A stretch of DNA of 64,000 nucleotides from DATBJJ01 sp963750915 (GTDB lineage Bacteria; Acidobacteriota; Vicinamibacteria; Vicinamibacterales; 2-12-FULL-66-21), in contig CAVVSF010000008.1 of the NCBI GenBank assembly GCA_963750915.1, positions 124,001 to 188,000 of the forward strand. Direction: 5' to 3'. The notes beneath the pieces were generated by a model. That model saw only the letters and a list, made by a program, of their open reading frames with translations, did no database searches and had not been told where the DNA came from. The translations under genes and the position numbers were made by a program. Below are positions 36,310 through 46,794 of the stretch, piece after piece; the first letter of the stretch is position 1; each line of letters starts with the position of its first letter.

Positions 36310-38184
36310 TCAGGAAGGCAACGCCGCCGCGTCGGACCGGGGCTGCTCCTCTTCCTTGTACTGCAGCTGATACAGCTTGAAGTAGATGCCGCGCTGCGCC
36401 AGCAGCGCCTGGTGGGAGCCCGATTCCCGCACCTCGCCCTTGTGCAGGACGAGGATCTGATCCATGTCCTGGATCGTCGAGAGCCGGTGCGCGATCGCGA
36501 TCGTCGTCCGGCCTTCCATCAGGACGTGGAGCGCGTCCTGGATCAGCATCTCGGTCTCGGTGTCGACGCTCGACGTCGCTTCGTCGAGGACCAGCACCGC
36601 CGGATCGAAGGCGAGGGCGCGCGCGAACGACAGCAGCTGCTTCTGCCCGACCGAGAGCGTCGCGCCGCGCTCCGCCACCGGGCTGTCGTAGCCCTGCGGC
36701 AGCGCTTCGATGAACGGGCTGGCGTGGACCGTCGCCGCGGCGCGGCGGACCTCGGCGTCGCCGATGTCACGATTGCCGAGGCGGATGTTGTCGGCGATCG
36801 TCCCGGTGAACAGGTGCACGTCCTGGAGAACGAGGCTGAACAGGCGCCGGAGGTCGTCGAGCGCCATCTCGCGAACGTCGAGGCCGTCGACCAGGATCCG
36901 GCCGCGGTTGACGTCATAGAACCGGAGCAGCAGGTTGATGATGGTGGTCTTGCCGGAACCCGTGGCACCGACGATACCCAGCCGCTCCCCCGGCTCCACC
37001 ACGAACGACACATCCTTGAGAACGTAGTCGGCGCCGTTGTAGGCGAACCACACGTGTTCGAAGGCGATATGCCCTCTTCGTCCGGGGCTCGGGGTTCGGG
37101 GTTCGAGGCTCGCGCCGCTCTCAATGACCCGCCCGCTATCGAGAGAAGCTCCGAGCCCCGAACCCCGAGCCCCGGACCCCGGCTGAATTTTTACTTCCGT
37201 GTCGAGCAGCTTGAAGATTCGCTCCGACGATGCCATCGCCGCCTGCAGCACATTGAACTTCTCCGACATGTCGCTGATCGGCCGGAAGAAGCGCTGCGAA
37301 TAGAGAATGAACGCGACCAGCGATCCGAGCGTCAGCGTTCCGGACATCGTCCACAGGCCGCCGAACCAGATCAGCAGCGCCGCCGCCAGCGCCCCGATGA
37401 TTTCGATCGCCGGGTAGAACACGGCGTAATAGAAGATCGAATCGACGTTGGCGTCGCGGTGGGTGCGGTTGATCTCGTCGAACCTGGCGTAGCTGCGGCG
37501 CTCGCGCCGGAACAGCTGCACCGTCGACATGCCGGTGATGTGCTCCTGCAGGAAGGCGTTGATCCTGGCGATCCAGATCCGGACATTGCGGTACGACTCG
37601 CGGACGTGGCGGCGGAACCACTGCGTCACCAGCACGATCAGCGGCAGCACCGAGAACGCCAGCAGCGCCAGCCGCCAGTCCATCGTCGCCAGCACGATCA
37701 TGATCCCGGCCAGCGTGAAGATGTCGCCGAAAATCGAGACGACGCCGGCGGTGAACAGGTCGTTCAGGACGTCGACGTCGGTCGTCACCCGCGTCATCAG
37801 CCGGCCGACCGGGTTGCGGTCGTAGAACTGCAGGTCCAACCGCTGCAGGTGGCCGTAGATCTGGGTGCGCATGTCGAACATGATGCGCTGCCCAGTCATC
37901 TGCAGCACCCAGGTCTGGATGTACTCGAGCGCGAACGAGGCCAGCAGAATCGCGAGGAAGGCCAGGGCGATGCGGTCGAGGCCAGCCAGCGTGCCGGTGG
38001 CGATGTGGCGGTCGATCGCGACCTTCATCAGGTAGGGCTGCGCCAGCTGCAGGACCGAGGCGCAGATGATCGACGCCAGCGCGATGGCGACGTTGACGCG
38101 GTAGGGCCAGAGATAGGTCAACAGCCGCCGCATCAGGACGGCGTCGTAGGCCTTACCGAGTACTTCCTCCTCGTGGTGTGACAT
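36310..38184 (-). CDS. ABC exporter half-transporter with canonical catalytic site (heterodimer partner)
   Basis: 624 aa type IV ABC exporter: six-helix domain (residues about 20-320) and NBD with Walker A GATGSGKTT, Walker B VLVLDEATSSVD (catalytic Glu present) and IAHRLST. Its signature is LSVGQ rather than LSGGQ, the deviation expected in the partner of a degenerate-site heterodimer. Between the domains an extra ~34 residues rich in Gly/Ser/Arg (GARGSGLGASL onward) are encoded by a palindromic repeat. The partner gene lies 18 bases upstream on the same strand. Confidence 0.93.
   Translation of the reverse strand: MSHHEEEVLGKAYDAVLMRRLLTYLWPYRVNVAIALASIICASVLQLAQPYLMKVAIDRHIATGTLAGLDRIALAFLAILLASFALEYIQTWVLQMTGQRIMFDMRTQIYGHLQRLDLQFYDRNPVGRLMTRVTTDVDVLNDLFTAGVVSIFGDIFTLAGIMIVLATMDWRLALLAFSVLPLIVLVTQWFRRHVRESYRNVRIWIARINAFLQEHITGMSTVQLFRRERRSYARFDEINRTHRDANVDSIFYYAVFYPAIEIIGALAAALLIWFGGLWTMSGTLTLGSLVAFILYSQRFFRPISDMSEKFNVLQAAMASSERIFKLLDTEVKIQPGSGARGSGLGASLDSGRVIESGASLEPRTPSPGRRGHIAFEHVWFAYNGADYVLKDVSFVVEPGERLGIVGATGSGKTTIINLLLRFYDVNRGRILVDGLDVREMALDDLRRLFSLVLQDVHLFTGTIADNIRLGNRDIGDAEVRRAAATVHASPFIEALPQGYDSPVAERGATLSVGQKQLLSFARALAFDPAVLVLDEATSSVDTETEMLIQDALHVLMEGRTTIAIAHRLSTIQDMDQILVLHKGEVRESGSHQALLAQRGIYFKLYQLQYKEEEQPRSDAAALPS
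37080..37177. repeat. Long palindromic element inserted in frame in the ABC exporter gene
   Basis: Arms of 26 bases (37080-37105 and 37152-37177) match as inverted repeats with a single mismatch, separated by 46 bases. The arms are built from GGGGCTC/GGGGTTC words, the same words as the element between ispA and tlyA. Host frame is kept; the encoded segment falls in the linker before the NBD. Confidence 0.85.
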
Positions 38185-38202
38185 CTCTTGCTGCTCGCGG
38201 GC

Positions 38203-39981
38203 TCAGCTCGCGGCCAGTTCGTCTTCCAGCAGTTGTCTCCGGTGCAGCGCCGCGTAGAGACCGCCGGCCGCGACCAGGGTGTCGTGCCGGCCGCGCTCGA
38301 CAATGCGGCCGCGGTCGAGGACGAAAATCTGATCGGCGCCGCGCACGGTCGAAACGCGGTGCGAGACGATGAGCGACGTGCGCTCGCGCATCACGCCGGC
38401 CAGCCGCGTCAGGATCTCTTCCTCGGTATACGTGTCCACCGCCGACAGCGCGTCGTCGAGCACGAGGATGCGCGGGTCGACCATGATCGCCCGGGCGATC
38501 GCGGTCCGCTGCTTCTGTCCGCCCGACAGCGTGATGCCGCGCTCGCCGACGAGCGTCTGGTAGCCGGCCGGGAAGTCTTCGACGTCCTTGTCGAGCCGGG
38601 CGACGGCGGCGGCGACACCCACCCGCTCGAGCGCGGCGTCGTCGGTCCCCTCGCCGCCGCGGGCGTGGTCCACGCCAAAGGCGATGTTCTCCGCGACGGT
38701 ATCAGAGAAGAGAAACGGCTCCTGCGGCACGTAGCCGATCGCGGCGCGAAGGGCGGCGAGCGGAATCTCGCGAACGTCGACGCCGTCGATGAAGATGGTG
38801 CCGGGGGGAGGATTGTGCAGCCGGGCGAACAGGCTGATGAGCGTCGACTTTCCAGAGCCGGTGGCGCCGATGAACGCCGCGGTCTGGCCGGCGCCGACCT
38901 GCAGCGACACGTCGTCGAGCACCGGCTTGTGCGCCCGGTCGTAGGCGAAGGTCAGGTGGCGGACGTCGATCGCGCCGGCGATCGTGAGCGAGCGCCCGGC
39001 CGCGGTCACGTCGCGATCGTCGATCTCCGGCGCGGCGTCGAGCACCTCGAGCATGCGCTTCCACGATGCCATCCCGCGCTGCAGGATGTTCGTGACCCAG
39101 CCAAAGGCAATCATCGGCCAGCTGAGCATCACGAGGTAGGCGTTGAAAGCGACGAACTCACCGACGGTGATGCGCCCCTGGATCGCTTCGCGGCTGCCGA
39201 GCCACAGCACCAGCAGCGAGCCGAACCCGAGAAACAGCGTCATGCTTGGATAGAACATGCCCTGCAGCCGGATCAGCACCCGGTTGCGCCGCAGGTACTC
39301 TTCGTTGGCGTCCCGGAACCGCGCCAGCTCGTGTTCTTCCTGCGTATAGGCGCGCACGACCCGGACGCCCGAGAGCGCCTCCTGCACGACGGCGCTGACT
39401 TCCGACAACTGCGCCTGGATGGCCTCGAACCTCGTGTGAATCGCGCTGCCGAAGTACTTGACGCTGATCGACACGAGCGGCAGCGGCAGCAGCGCGATGA
39501 ATGTCAGGTAGCCGTCGATCGACGCCATCAGCACGATCGCGACGACGAAGACCAGGACGGTGTTGGTCGTATACATCACCGCCGGACCGATCATCGTCCG
39601 CACGGCGTTGAGGTCGTTGGTCGCGCGCGACATCAGGTCGCCGGTCCTGCGGCTGTGGTAGTAGGCCAGCGGCATCTGCTGCAGGCGGGCAAAGAACGCG
39701 TTGCGGACGTCGTACTCGATGTCCCGCGACACGCCGATGATGATCTTCCGCATCAGGAAGCGGAAGAGGCCGCCGACGATTGCGATGACGAGGAGCAGGC
39801 CGGCATAAAGCGACAGCTTGGACCGAGTCACGCCGACGTTGAGATCGTCGATCGCGAGCTTGAGCACCCACGGTGACAGCAGCTGGATCGCGGTCGTCGT
39901 GACGACGCAGGCGAGACCGATGCTGAATCGTCGCTGGTATCTGAGGAGGAACGGCAGCAGGCGGGTGAACGAGACCGACAT
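38203..39981 (-). CDS. ABC exporter half-transporter with degenerate catalytic site (heterodimer partner)
   Basis: 592 aa. Membrane domain (residues about 1-310), Walker A GATGSGKST, canonical LSGGQ, and Walker B ILVLDDALSAVD, where the catalytic Glu is replaced by Asp; the H-loop is VSHRVST. This is the hallmark of the degenerate-site subunit in heterodimeric exporters such as TM287/288 or BmrCD. Together with the downstream gene it should form a drug/lipid-type exporter. Substrate not deducible. Confidence 0.93.
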   Translation of the reverse strand: MSVSFTRLLPFLLRYQRRFSIGLACVVTTTAIQLLSPWVLKLAIDDLNVGVTRSKLSLYAGLLLVIAIVGGLFRFLMRKIIIGVSRDIEYDVRNAFFARLQQMPLAYYHSRRTGDLMSRATNDLNAVRTMIGPAVMYTTNTVLVFVVAIVLMASIDGYLTFIALLPLPLVSISVKYFGSAIHTRFEAIQAQLSEVSAVVQEALSGVRVVRAYTQEEHELARFRDANEEYLRRNRVLIRLQGMFYPSMTLFLGFGSLLVLWLGSREAIQGRITVGEFVAFNAYLVMLSWPMIAFGWVTNILQRGMASWKRMLEVLDAAPEIDDRDVTAAGRSLTIAGAIDVRHLTFAYDRAHKPVLDDVSLQVGAGQTAAFIGATGSGKSTLISLFARLHNPPPGTIFIDGVDVREIPLAALRAAIGYVPQEPFLFSDTVAENIAFGVDHARGGEGTDDAALERVGVAAAVARLDKDVEDFPAGYQTLVGERGITLSGGQKQRTAIARAIMVDPRILVLDDALSAVDTYTEEEILTRLAGVMRERTSLIVSHRVSTVRGADQIFVLDRGRIVERGRHDTLVAAGGLYAALHRRQLLEDELAAS

Positions 39982-40323
39982 CTCTCAGCGAGTATAACGC
40001 GTGGTCACCACACGGCCGAGGTGGCGTTCGTCGTGTTCGGTTGTGCTACGGGCATGGTGCCTAGGTGCCTGGTGCTCGATGTGCCAGGTTCGAGGGTGCC
40101 AGAGTGCGAGCGGTGCGAGGGTGCGAGGGTGCGAGGGTGCGAGGGTGCGAGGGTGCGACGGCCGAGCGTGCCCGCACCTTCGCACCCGGCACGTCGCACC
40201 TGGCACCCTCGCACCTCGCACGTCGAGCACCAGGCACCTCAGGCACACTGCACCTCGCACCTCGCAAGTCGAGCCGCGCGGCGCTTCTACTTTGCTTCGG
40301 GCCGGCCTGCGCAACGGGCGGGC
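39982..40323. repeat. Intergenic word-iterated repeat region
   Basis: No gene seen. 40113-40152 has five perfect tandem copies of GTGCGAGG plus a partial sixth; flanks 40050-40110 and 40175-40270 carry GGTGCC/TGGCACC and CGCACCT words in both orientations, so the whole can fold into a large hairpin. It separates the ABC exporter start from the end of the oxidoreductase gene. Confidence 0.8.
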
Positions 40324-42567
40324 TCAGGCACGTTGCGCTGGGCTGCGCCGCAGCTCGGCGAGAGCGGCCCGCATGCGAGGCGCCGTGAAAGGCACGCGCC
40401 GCAGCCGCGCGCCGGTCGCATCGAAGATCGCGTTGGCGAGCGCCGCCGCCACCGGCACCGTCGACGCCTCACCGGCCCCCCACAGCGTCTCCCCCGGACG
40501 ATCGACGAGAATCACCTCGATCGCCGGCGTCTCGGCCAGCGTCAGGATCGGATATGTCGCCCAGTCGATGCTCGTGACACGCGAGGTGTCGAACTGCACC
40601 TCTTCGTGCAGCGCCCGGCTCAGGCCCTGGATGATGCCGCCCTCGATCTGGTTGCGCAGCGCGTCGGGATTGACGACGAGGCCGCAATCGTGGGCGCAGA
40701 CGACGCGCCTGACGGTGATCCGCCCCGTCTCCGCGTCGACCTCGACCTCGATGAAGGTCGCGACGTAGTTCTCCGTCATCTTGTAGCGCAGGTAGGCCAT
40801 GCCGCGGCCGGCGAATCGTCCGTTCTCGATCGCCGACGCGTTCGGCGACGGTCGCGGATTCCAGCCGAACGTGGATGCGGCCCGCGACAGCACCTCGAGC
40901 GCCCGCGGATCCGTCAATCGCTGCTGGCGAAACGCCAGCGCGTCGACCTTCAGCCCGGCGGCGAGATCGTCGATTACTCCTTCCACGGCAAGAACGTTCG
41001 CGGGCTTGCCCGGCGCCCGCAGGTTCGAAGGGTTGAGCGGTGTGTCGCGCAGCCAATGGGCCCGGACGCGGACGCGAGCCGCCGCGTACGGCGGCTCACC
41101 GTTCTCGAAGATCGCGGCGGCATCGCGGCCGCCGTCCTGCGGCAGCCCGGCAGCCTCCGCCGCGAGCAGGATGCGCGCGCCGCGGCGGTTGGTCGGAATC
41201 CACATCCGCGTTTCCCAGCCGGTGATGGCACCGGCGGCGTCCACACCGGCGCGGATATCGAGCAACTGCTGCGGTCCTTTCGGATCCCACGCGTGCTCGT
41301 CCTGGCGCGACCACTGCACGCGCACCGGTTTGCCGATCGTCTTCGAAATCAGCACGGCGTCGGCGGCGGCGTGATCAGCGCCGTTGGTGCCGTACGATCC
41401 GGACCCCTCGACGAAGACGACCCGCGTCTTCTCGACGGCGAGCCCGAATACGCGCGCCAGGGTCGCGCGCAGCCCGTAGGTGACCTGCGACGACGTCCAG
41501 ACCGTGGCCGCGTCGCCGCGGACATCGGCGACGGCGCACGACGGCGCCAGCGAGGCGTGACTCTGGCACGGCCAGAAGTAGGTCGCGGACCGCGTCAGCG
41601 TCGCGGCGCCCAGCGCCGCGTCGAGCTCGCCCGCCGTCCCGCGCTCGACGAAGACCTGCTCGCGATCGACGACGCCGTCGCGAAGGTAGCGCTCGAGGTT
41701 GTCATGCCCCGGCAACTCGTGCGCCTCGGTCCAGCGGGCGTCGAGCTCGCGCGCCGCGCGCACGGCCGCCCACTCGTCGCCGGCCACGACCGCGAGGAAG
41801 TTCCCCTGCCGTACGACCTGAACATCGGGCAGATGACCGATCGACGACTCGTTGACCGACACGAGCGTGGCGCCGAGCGCCGGCGGCCGCACGACGCGGC
41901 CGTGGCGCATGCCGGGCACGGCGAAATCCTGGATATAAACGTAGCGTCCGGTGCACTTCGCGGGAACGTCCGGCCTGGGGGCGGACTGCCCAACCTGCTT
42001 GTAGGTTGCTGCGGCCGCGAGCGGCGCCTTCGGGTTGACCGCAACCTCCAGCCGGCGATCCGGCCTGGCCGCCACCAGCCGCGCGATCGAAATGCCTCTC
42101 CCTCCCAGCGCCGGCCTGACAACGCCGTTGGCAATCGTGAGGTCTGCGGGCGGACGTCTGAGTTGCACCGACGCGCGGGCCAGCAGCTCCTGGCGTGCCG
42201 TCGCCGCCGCCTGGCGGACGGCAACACCGCCGCGCGTCAACCCCGTGCTGCCCCCGGTGCCGCCGCTGTTGGGGCAGCGCGACGTATCGCCGTCGACAAC
42301 GGTGACGCGGCCGACCGGGACGCCGAGCTCCTCGGCCGCCATCTGCGCCATCGCGATGCGCAGGCCGGTGCCGACATCGACCTTGCTCGTGTAGATCGTG
42401 ACCGCGCCGTCGGGGGCAATCGACAGGAAGCTGTCTACCTGCGTCGCGTCGCGCGGACGCTCGACATCGACGGCACGCGTCCCCTGCGCGTTCAGGGCCT
42501 CGAACCCGCCGAGTCTGAAGCCAATCAGCAGGCCGCCAGCCGATTTCAGCAGCTCGCGCCGCTTCAT
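40324..42567 (-). CDS. Molybdopterin-binding large subunit, isoquinoline 1-oxidoreductase (IorB)-type
   Basis: 747 aa xanthine-dehydrogenase-family hydroxylase subunit. ATG 42567 overlaps the small-subunit stop and gives a twin-arginine-like leader (MKRRELLKSAGG), so the complex is probably exported folded. Cofactor motifs: GSGSYGTNGADHAAADAVLI, LRAPGKPANVLAVEGVIDDL and the late GETLWGAGEAS with the catalytic Glu. The two-subunit form without FAD subunit is typical of IorAB-type aldehyde or N-heterocycle oxidoreductases, which pass electrons to cytochromes or quinone. Substrate unknown. Confidence 0.9.
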   Translation of the reverse strand: MKRRELLKSAGGLLIGFRLGGFEALNAQGTRAVDVERPRDATQVDSFLSIAPDGAVTIYTSKVDVGTGLRIAMAQMAAEELGVPVGRVTVVDGDTSRCPNSGGTGGSTGLTRGGVAVRQAAATARQELLARASVQLRRPPADLTIANGVVRPALGGRGISIARLVAARPDRRLEVAVNPKAPLAAAATYKQVGQSAPRPDVPAKCTGRYVYIQDFAVPGMRHGRVVRPPALGATLVSVNESSIGHLPDVQVVRQGNFLAVVAGDEWAAVRAARELDARWTEAHELPGHDNLERYLRDGVVDREQVFVERGTAGELDAALGAATLTRSATYFWPCQSHASLAPSCAVADVRGDAATVWTSSQVTYGLRATLARVFGLAVEKTRVVFVEGSGSYGTNGADHAAADAVLISKTIGKPVRVQWSRQDEHAWDPKGPQQLLDIRAGVDAAGAITGWETRMWIPTNRRGARILLAAEAAGLPQDGGRDAAAIFENGEPPYAAARVRVRAHWLRDTPLNPSNLRAPGKPANVLAVEGVIDDLAAGLKVDALAFRQQRLTDPRALEVLSRAASTFGWNPRPSPNASAIENGRFAGRGMAYLRYKMTENYVATFIEVEVDAETGRITVRRVVCAHDCGLVVNPDALRNQIEGGIIQGLSRALHEEVQFDTSRVTSIDWATYPILTLAETPAIEVILVDRPGETLWGAGEASTVPVAAALANAIFDATGARLRRVPFTAPRMRAALAELRRSPAQRA

Positions 42568-43040
42568 CGCTGCCCCGCCATCGTCCTCGCAGCGCGCTGC
42601 ACCGCGCGGAGGATGCGCGTGTGGGCGCCGCACCGACACAGGTTGCCCGCCAGCGCTTCCTTGATCTGATCGACCGTCGGATTCGGCGTGCGCAGCAGCA
42701 GCGCCCTGGCGGACATCACCATCCCGGGCGTGCAGTAGCCGCATTGTGCCGCCTGCTCGGCGACGAACGCCGCCTGCACGGGATCGGGGCGCTCCGCACT
42801 GCCAACGCCCTCGATCGTCGTCACCGACTTTCCGGCGACGCTCGCCGCCGGCACCACGCACGATCGGACGGCCTGGCGATCGACGATGACTGTGCAGGTA
42901 CCGCATTGACCGAGGCCGCAGCCGATCTTGGCGCCGAGCAGGCCGGCCGGGCCGCGCAGCGCGTAGAGCAGCGGCTGCTCAGCGTCCCACACGTCGAAAG
43001 ATGTGACTCGGCCGTTGACACGGCAGGAGATCCTCGGCAT
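42564..43040 (-). CDS. (2Fe-2S)-binding small subunit, IorA-type
   Basis: 158 aa. Plant-type ferredoxin cluster in GCGLGQCGTCTV with a distal Cys, and the second cluster in QCGYCTPGMVM and NLCRCGAHTRI. It lacks a leader of its own and likely travels with the Tat-type large subunit. ATGA overlap with the large subunit shows coupling. Confidence 0.93.
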   Translation of the reverse strand: MPRISCRVNGRVTSFDVWDAEQPLLYALRGPAGLLGAKIGCGLGQCGTCTVIVDRQAVRSCVVPAASVAGKSVTTIEGVGSAERPDPVQAAFVAEQAAQCGYCTPGMVMSARALLLRTPNPTVDQIKEALAGNLCRCGAHTRILRAVQRAARTMAGQR

Positions 43041-43099
43041 CGCCGCATCTTAATGCGGGGGCGCGCCGACGCTGGAGGGGAGAAACAAGAGAGGCGACG

Positions 43100-43139
43100 A
43101 AAAACGAAAAGGGGGCTCAACCTTTCGGCTGAGACCCCC
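43100..43139 (-). terminator. Rho-independent terminator upstream of iorA
   Basis: On the minus strand GGGGGTCTCA...TGAGCCCCC pairs, followed by TTTTCGTTTTT. It would end transcripts coming from the TonB receptor gene. Confidence 0.8.
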
Positions 43140-43296
43140 TCCTCCTCCCGCCCGATGACTGCCGCTCCAGAAATCCGTATCGCTCGAACTCAGGATCTTG
43201 GATTCCGAATGGAGACGCGCAATCGAATTTCGTGTTTTCCTGAAGTCTTTCAAGCGCCACCGGTATGCGGCGGGCGCCGTTCACTGTATAGCGAGC

Positions 43297-43333
43297 AAGC
43301 GGGATGCCGGATGCCCGGGCCGGTATCCCGCTT
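43297..43333 (-). terminator. Strong hairpin just after the TonB receptor stop
   Basis: AAGCGGGATGCCGG and CCGGTATCCCGCTT pair over 13 of 14 positions with a nine-base loop, 15 bases beyond the stop codon. No T-run, so it may protect the 3' end instead of terminating. Confidence 0.65.
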
Positions 43334-43347
43334 GACCGTTGCGCCGG

Positions 43348-46327
43348 CTAGAACGCGAAGCGCGCGCCCAGCTGTAGCAGCTGCGGGTTCGAGCTCCCCT
43401 GCAGCGTCTCCGTCAGATTGAGGAAGTTCGCCGTATTCGAAACGGCAATGTTGCCGCTCGGCGAGGCGAAGTTCGCCCGGTTCGTGACGTTGAAGATGTC
43501 GCCGAAAACATCGAGCGTGCGGCCGCCTCCAAGATTGATGCGATAGCCGACGCGCATGTCCAGCTTGAAGTAGTTCGGGCCCCTGCCGCCGAACAGGGTG
43601 CCGTCGAAATCCACCTCGTAGGCGTCGTCCGCGGCGTTGCCGCGGTAGATCCCGGCCGGGAGCGGCTCGGCAATCGAGCCGTTGCGATCCGGATCGATGT
43701 CGCCGTTCACCAGGTTGAGCGGCAGGCCGCTCAGGAAGCGCGCGATGCCGCTGACGGTGAGGCCGCCGGTGCGCGGCACTACTGCCGATCCGCTCAGCAC
43801 CAGGTTGTGACGGCGATCCTCGCTCGTCGGACGCTCGTTGAGATCGAGATTCAGCTCGTCGAGTACCTGGAAATCGCTGGGCCGATGCCGGTGCCGCTGA
43901 AATTGCCGCGGCCCTTGGCGTAGCGCGTACGAGACGCGGGCCGAGAAGTTGCTGCTGTAACGCTTCTCGAGCGAGAGCTGCAGCGCGTCGTAGTCGGTCT
44001 CGCCGACGTTGAGCGGGATGCTCACGCCGGTGGTGAAGTTGGTGAACGCGGGATCGGCGGCGCGCAGCTCGTTCTGCGCCGCGGTCAGGTCGGCGCTGCC
44101 CTGCCGAACGTTGGGCGACTGCGCCGTGTTGGGCGTGGCCCGCAGCGTCGGATTGAGCTGCCTGGTGAACAGCAGTTCCCTGCTCATGTTGCGCACGTAG
44201 TCGGCCGAACCGAGATCGACGCCCCGAGCTGGCGCTCGTAGCCGATCGACAGCTGGTGCGACGACGGCACTTTGCGATCGGGATGGTCCCAGGTCGCGCC
44301 GGTGTTCTGGAAGCGAACGCCGACCGGGAACTGGGCGTCGAGCGCGGCGCGCGCCGCCGGCGTGATGACGGGGCCGTTGACGAGGAACGGATCGGTCGGG
44401 AAATTGCCGTTGCGCGGCCCGAGATCGGCGTTGTTCAGCGGAAAGTTCCGGTTCTGCGAAAAGATGTAGGTGCCGCCGGTATAGAAACCGCTCACCAGCT
44501 CGAAATAGGTCCGTTCGTAGAACTTGCCGTAGCCGCCCCGCACGACCTGGCGGCCGCTCTCGCCAAGGGAGTAGGCGAAGCCGACGCGCGGCTGGAAGTT
44601 GTCGAGATCGACCGGGTAGTTACCGGCGTCGTCGAAGTAGGGATTACTGCCCTCGTCGATCGGCGTGATCTCGGCGTCCCAGCGCAGGCCGAGGCTGAGA
44701 GTCAGGCGGTCGTTCAACTTCCATTTGTCCTGGGCGAAGGCGCCGACGAAGTGCACCTTCTGCGTGCTCCGCTGCGACCCGCCGACGCGAATCGAGAATC
44801 GATCGGGATAACTGCGCGGGTTGGCGTCATCGAACGCCAGGTCGTTCTGGGCGAACGCGAACGTGCCATTGAGATTGCCGTCGTTGGTATTCTCCACGTC
44901 GAGATACTGGTACTGGGCGCCGAACTTGAAGTCGTGGTCGCCCATCTTCCCCGGCACGAACCAGGAGAACGTGTTGTCGATCTGGTAGGCGTCGTTGACG
45001 CGGCCTGAGCGCGCGGGCTCTGCTGGTCGTCGAAGGTCTGGAAGTCGAGCGTCGGATCGCAGAGGTCCTGCCGCCGGGCGTTGCCGTTGTAGCAGGGATT
45101 GGCGAAGGCGACGTCTTCCTGCGTCCAGTTGACCTTGAGCGTATTGACGCGGCTGTTGCCGAGCACCGAGCTCAGGGTCGCCGAGAGCGACTGATCGAGG
45201 TCGTCCTCCTCGTCGACGGCGGCCGGGGTCAGGCTGCCGATGATCTGGTTGAACTGCGGCGAGTATTCCCGCAGCCAGCGGACGTTCCAGGTGTTGCCGG
45301 CGCTGATCTGATGATCGAAGCGCGCGACCGTGTTCCAGATCCGGCTGCGTTCGATGCCGGTCCAGTTCAACTCCGGCCGCGACAGGATGTTGGTGGTGAT
45401 GCCTTCATCCAGCAGGACGCGTTCGAGACTGAAGAAGAAGTGGGCCTTGTTCTGGACGACCGGCCCGCCGAGCGTGCCGCCGTACTCCTGGCGCTGGGTG
45501 TCGGGCTTGGCCAGGTCGCGCTTCCTGGCGAAGTACTCCTCCTTCGTCAGGCTGGCGTCCTGGCCGAACGCGAAGGCGACGCCGTGCCACTGGTTGGTGC
45601 CCTGCTTGGTCACGGCGTTGACGACGGCGCCGCTGGTCCGGCCGTACTCGGCGTCGAACTGGTTGGTGATGACCTGGAACTCCTGGATCGATTCCAGCGC
45701 CGTGCGCGCCTGCGTGCCGGAGCGGCCGCCGTTGACGTCGTCGAAGTTGTTGGCGCCGTCGACCAGATAGTTGTTGTTGCGCGACTCGCGGCCGTTCGTG
45801 ATGATGGCGTCGGAGCCAATCGAGTCGGTCGAGACGTTGGGCACGACGCCCGGCAGCACGGCAATCAGGCCGACGAAGTTGCGGTTGATGGACGGCAGCG
45901 CCACGAGCTCGCGCGACGAGAGGTTGCCGCCGATCTCCTTGGATGAAGTGTCGACCAGCTGCGACTCGGCCGACACCGTCACCGACTCCTCGAGCGCGCC
46001 GACGGCGAGCTCGCTGTCGAGCGTCGCGGTCTTGCCGACCTCGAGCGCGACTTTCGACACCGTCGACTTCCTGAATCCCTGCAGCTCGAACGACGCTTTG
46101 TACGTGCCGGGCGTGACCGCACTGATGAAGTAAGTGCCGTCGGATCCGGTGACGGTATCGCGGAACATGCCTGTGTCCTGATTGCGGATCGTGACCGTGA
46201 CGCCGGGCATCGCTGCGCCCTGCGAGTCCGTCACCCTGCCGCGTATTTCGCTGGTCCCCTGTTGAGCCGCCGCAGTGGCGGCGCACAGCAGCACCGCGGC
46301 GAGCGCGTTCAACACATATGTCTTCAT
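43348..46327 (-). CDS. Oar-like TonB-dependent receptor, frame-disrupted
   Basis: About 993 aa when read through four breaks. ATG 46327 gives a signal peptide ending ATAAAQ, with AGGAG upstream. Carboxypeptidase-regulatory domain at residues about 25-105 (SEIRGRVTDSQGAAMPGVTV), plug with INRNFVGLIAVLPGVVPNV and NNNYLVDGANNFDDVNGG, QFDAEYGRTSGAVVNAVTK, then a large barrel ending GARFAF. Missing bases near 45010 and 44220 and a compensating pair near 43925/43890 (which hides a SxG-rich GNFSGTGIGPSDF-like segment) must be repaired. This receptor type is strongly expanded in Acidobacteriota. Ligand unknown. Confidence 0.85.
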
Positions 46328-46794
46328 TTGCTGAGTCTCCTGGATTGCGCTGCACAACAACACAGACGCGGTTTCGCATTGCGATTCACTGCAACTCGTA
46401 ACTGCGCTCATCCCTGGCGTCGTCCCTATCCGGGATCCTGAATCCGCCGATCACGATTCCTTGGACCTCGGCGTTGCCGTCGTCGGTAACCGCGGTATGA
46501 ATCAAGGGCTTCGCCTCGCAGCGGGATGAGATACAGATCGTGTGAGCAACGCGATGCCGGAGTGACGGCGTCTCAACGGTCGGGGCTCTTCGATGAGCCG
46601 GACCGGACCACTGCTCTGGGTCGACGAGTCGGCGAGGGAGCGCCATCGTTCGCGGCCGCGGTTCATCCCGGCGCGTTGTCTCGCCTGATGGAACTGCCGA
46701 GCAACCGTGGTATTCTGGGCGGGCCTTTCCCAGAAGGCACCCGGGTACCCAGCCCGGCTTCGCGACGAATCCATCCGGGGCGAGAACGCGCTTC
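46328..46794. other. Intergenic region between divergent receptor and barrel genes
   Basis: About 470 bases. The receptor's AGGAG binding site is at its left edge. No convincing gene, RNA or repeat was found in the rest; open frames here lack family resemblance and binding sites. Confidence 0.5.

Larger units (their letters stand above)
43041..43347. other. Intergenic region between TonB receptor 3' end and iorA 5' end
   Basis: Holds two hairpins annotated separately (43100-43139 and 43297-43333). The 43141-43296 stretch has somewhat lower GC; no gene or tRNA was found. The iorA promoter should lie within 43041-43100 but no good -35/-10 pair stands out. Confidence 0.6.

Noticed and set aside
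40113..40158. CRISPR array or satellite
   Set aside because: Eight-base tandem units without unique spacers; no cas genes.
46412..46794. Small genes in the receptor-barrel intergenic region
   Set aside because: Open frames on both strands have Arg/Ser-rich noise composition and no binding sites.
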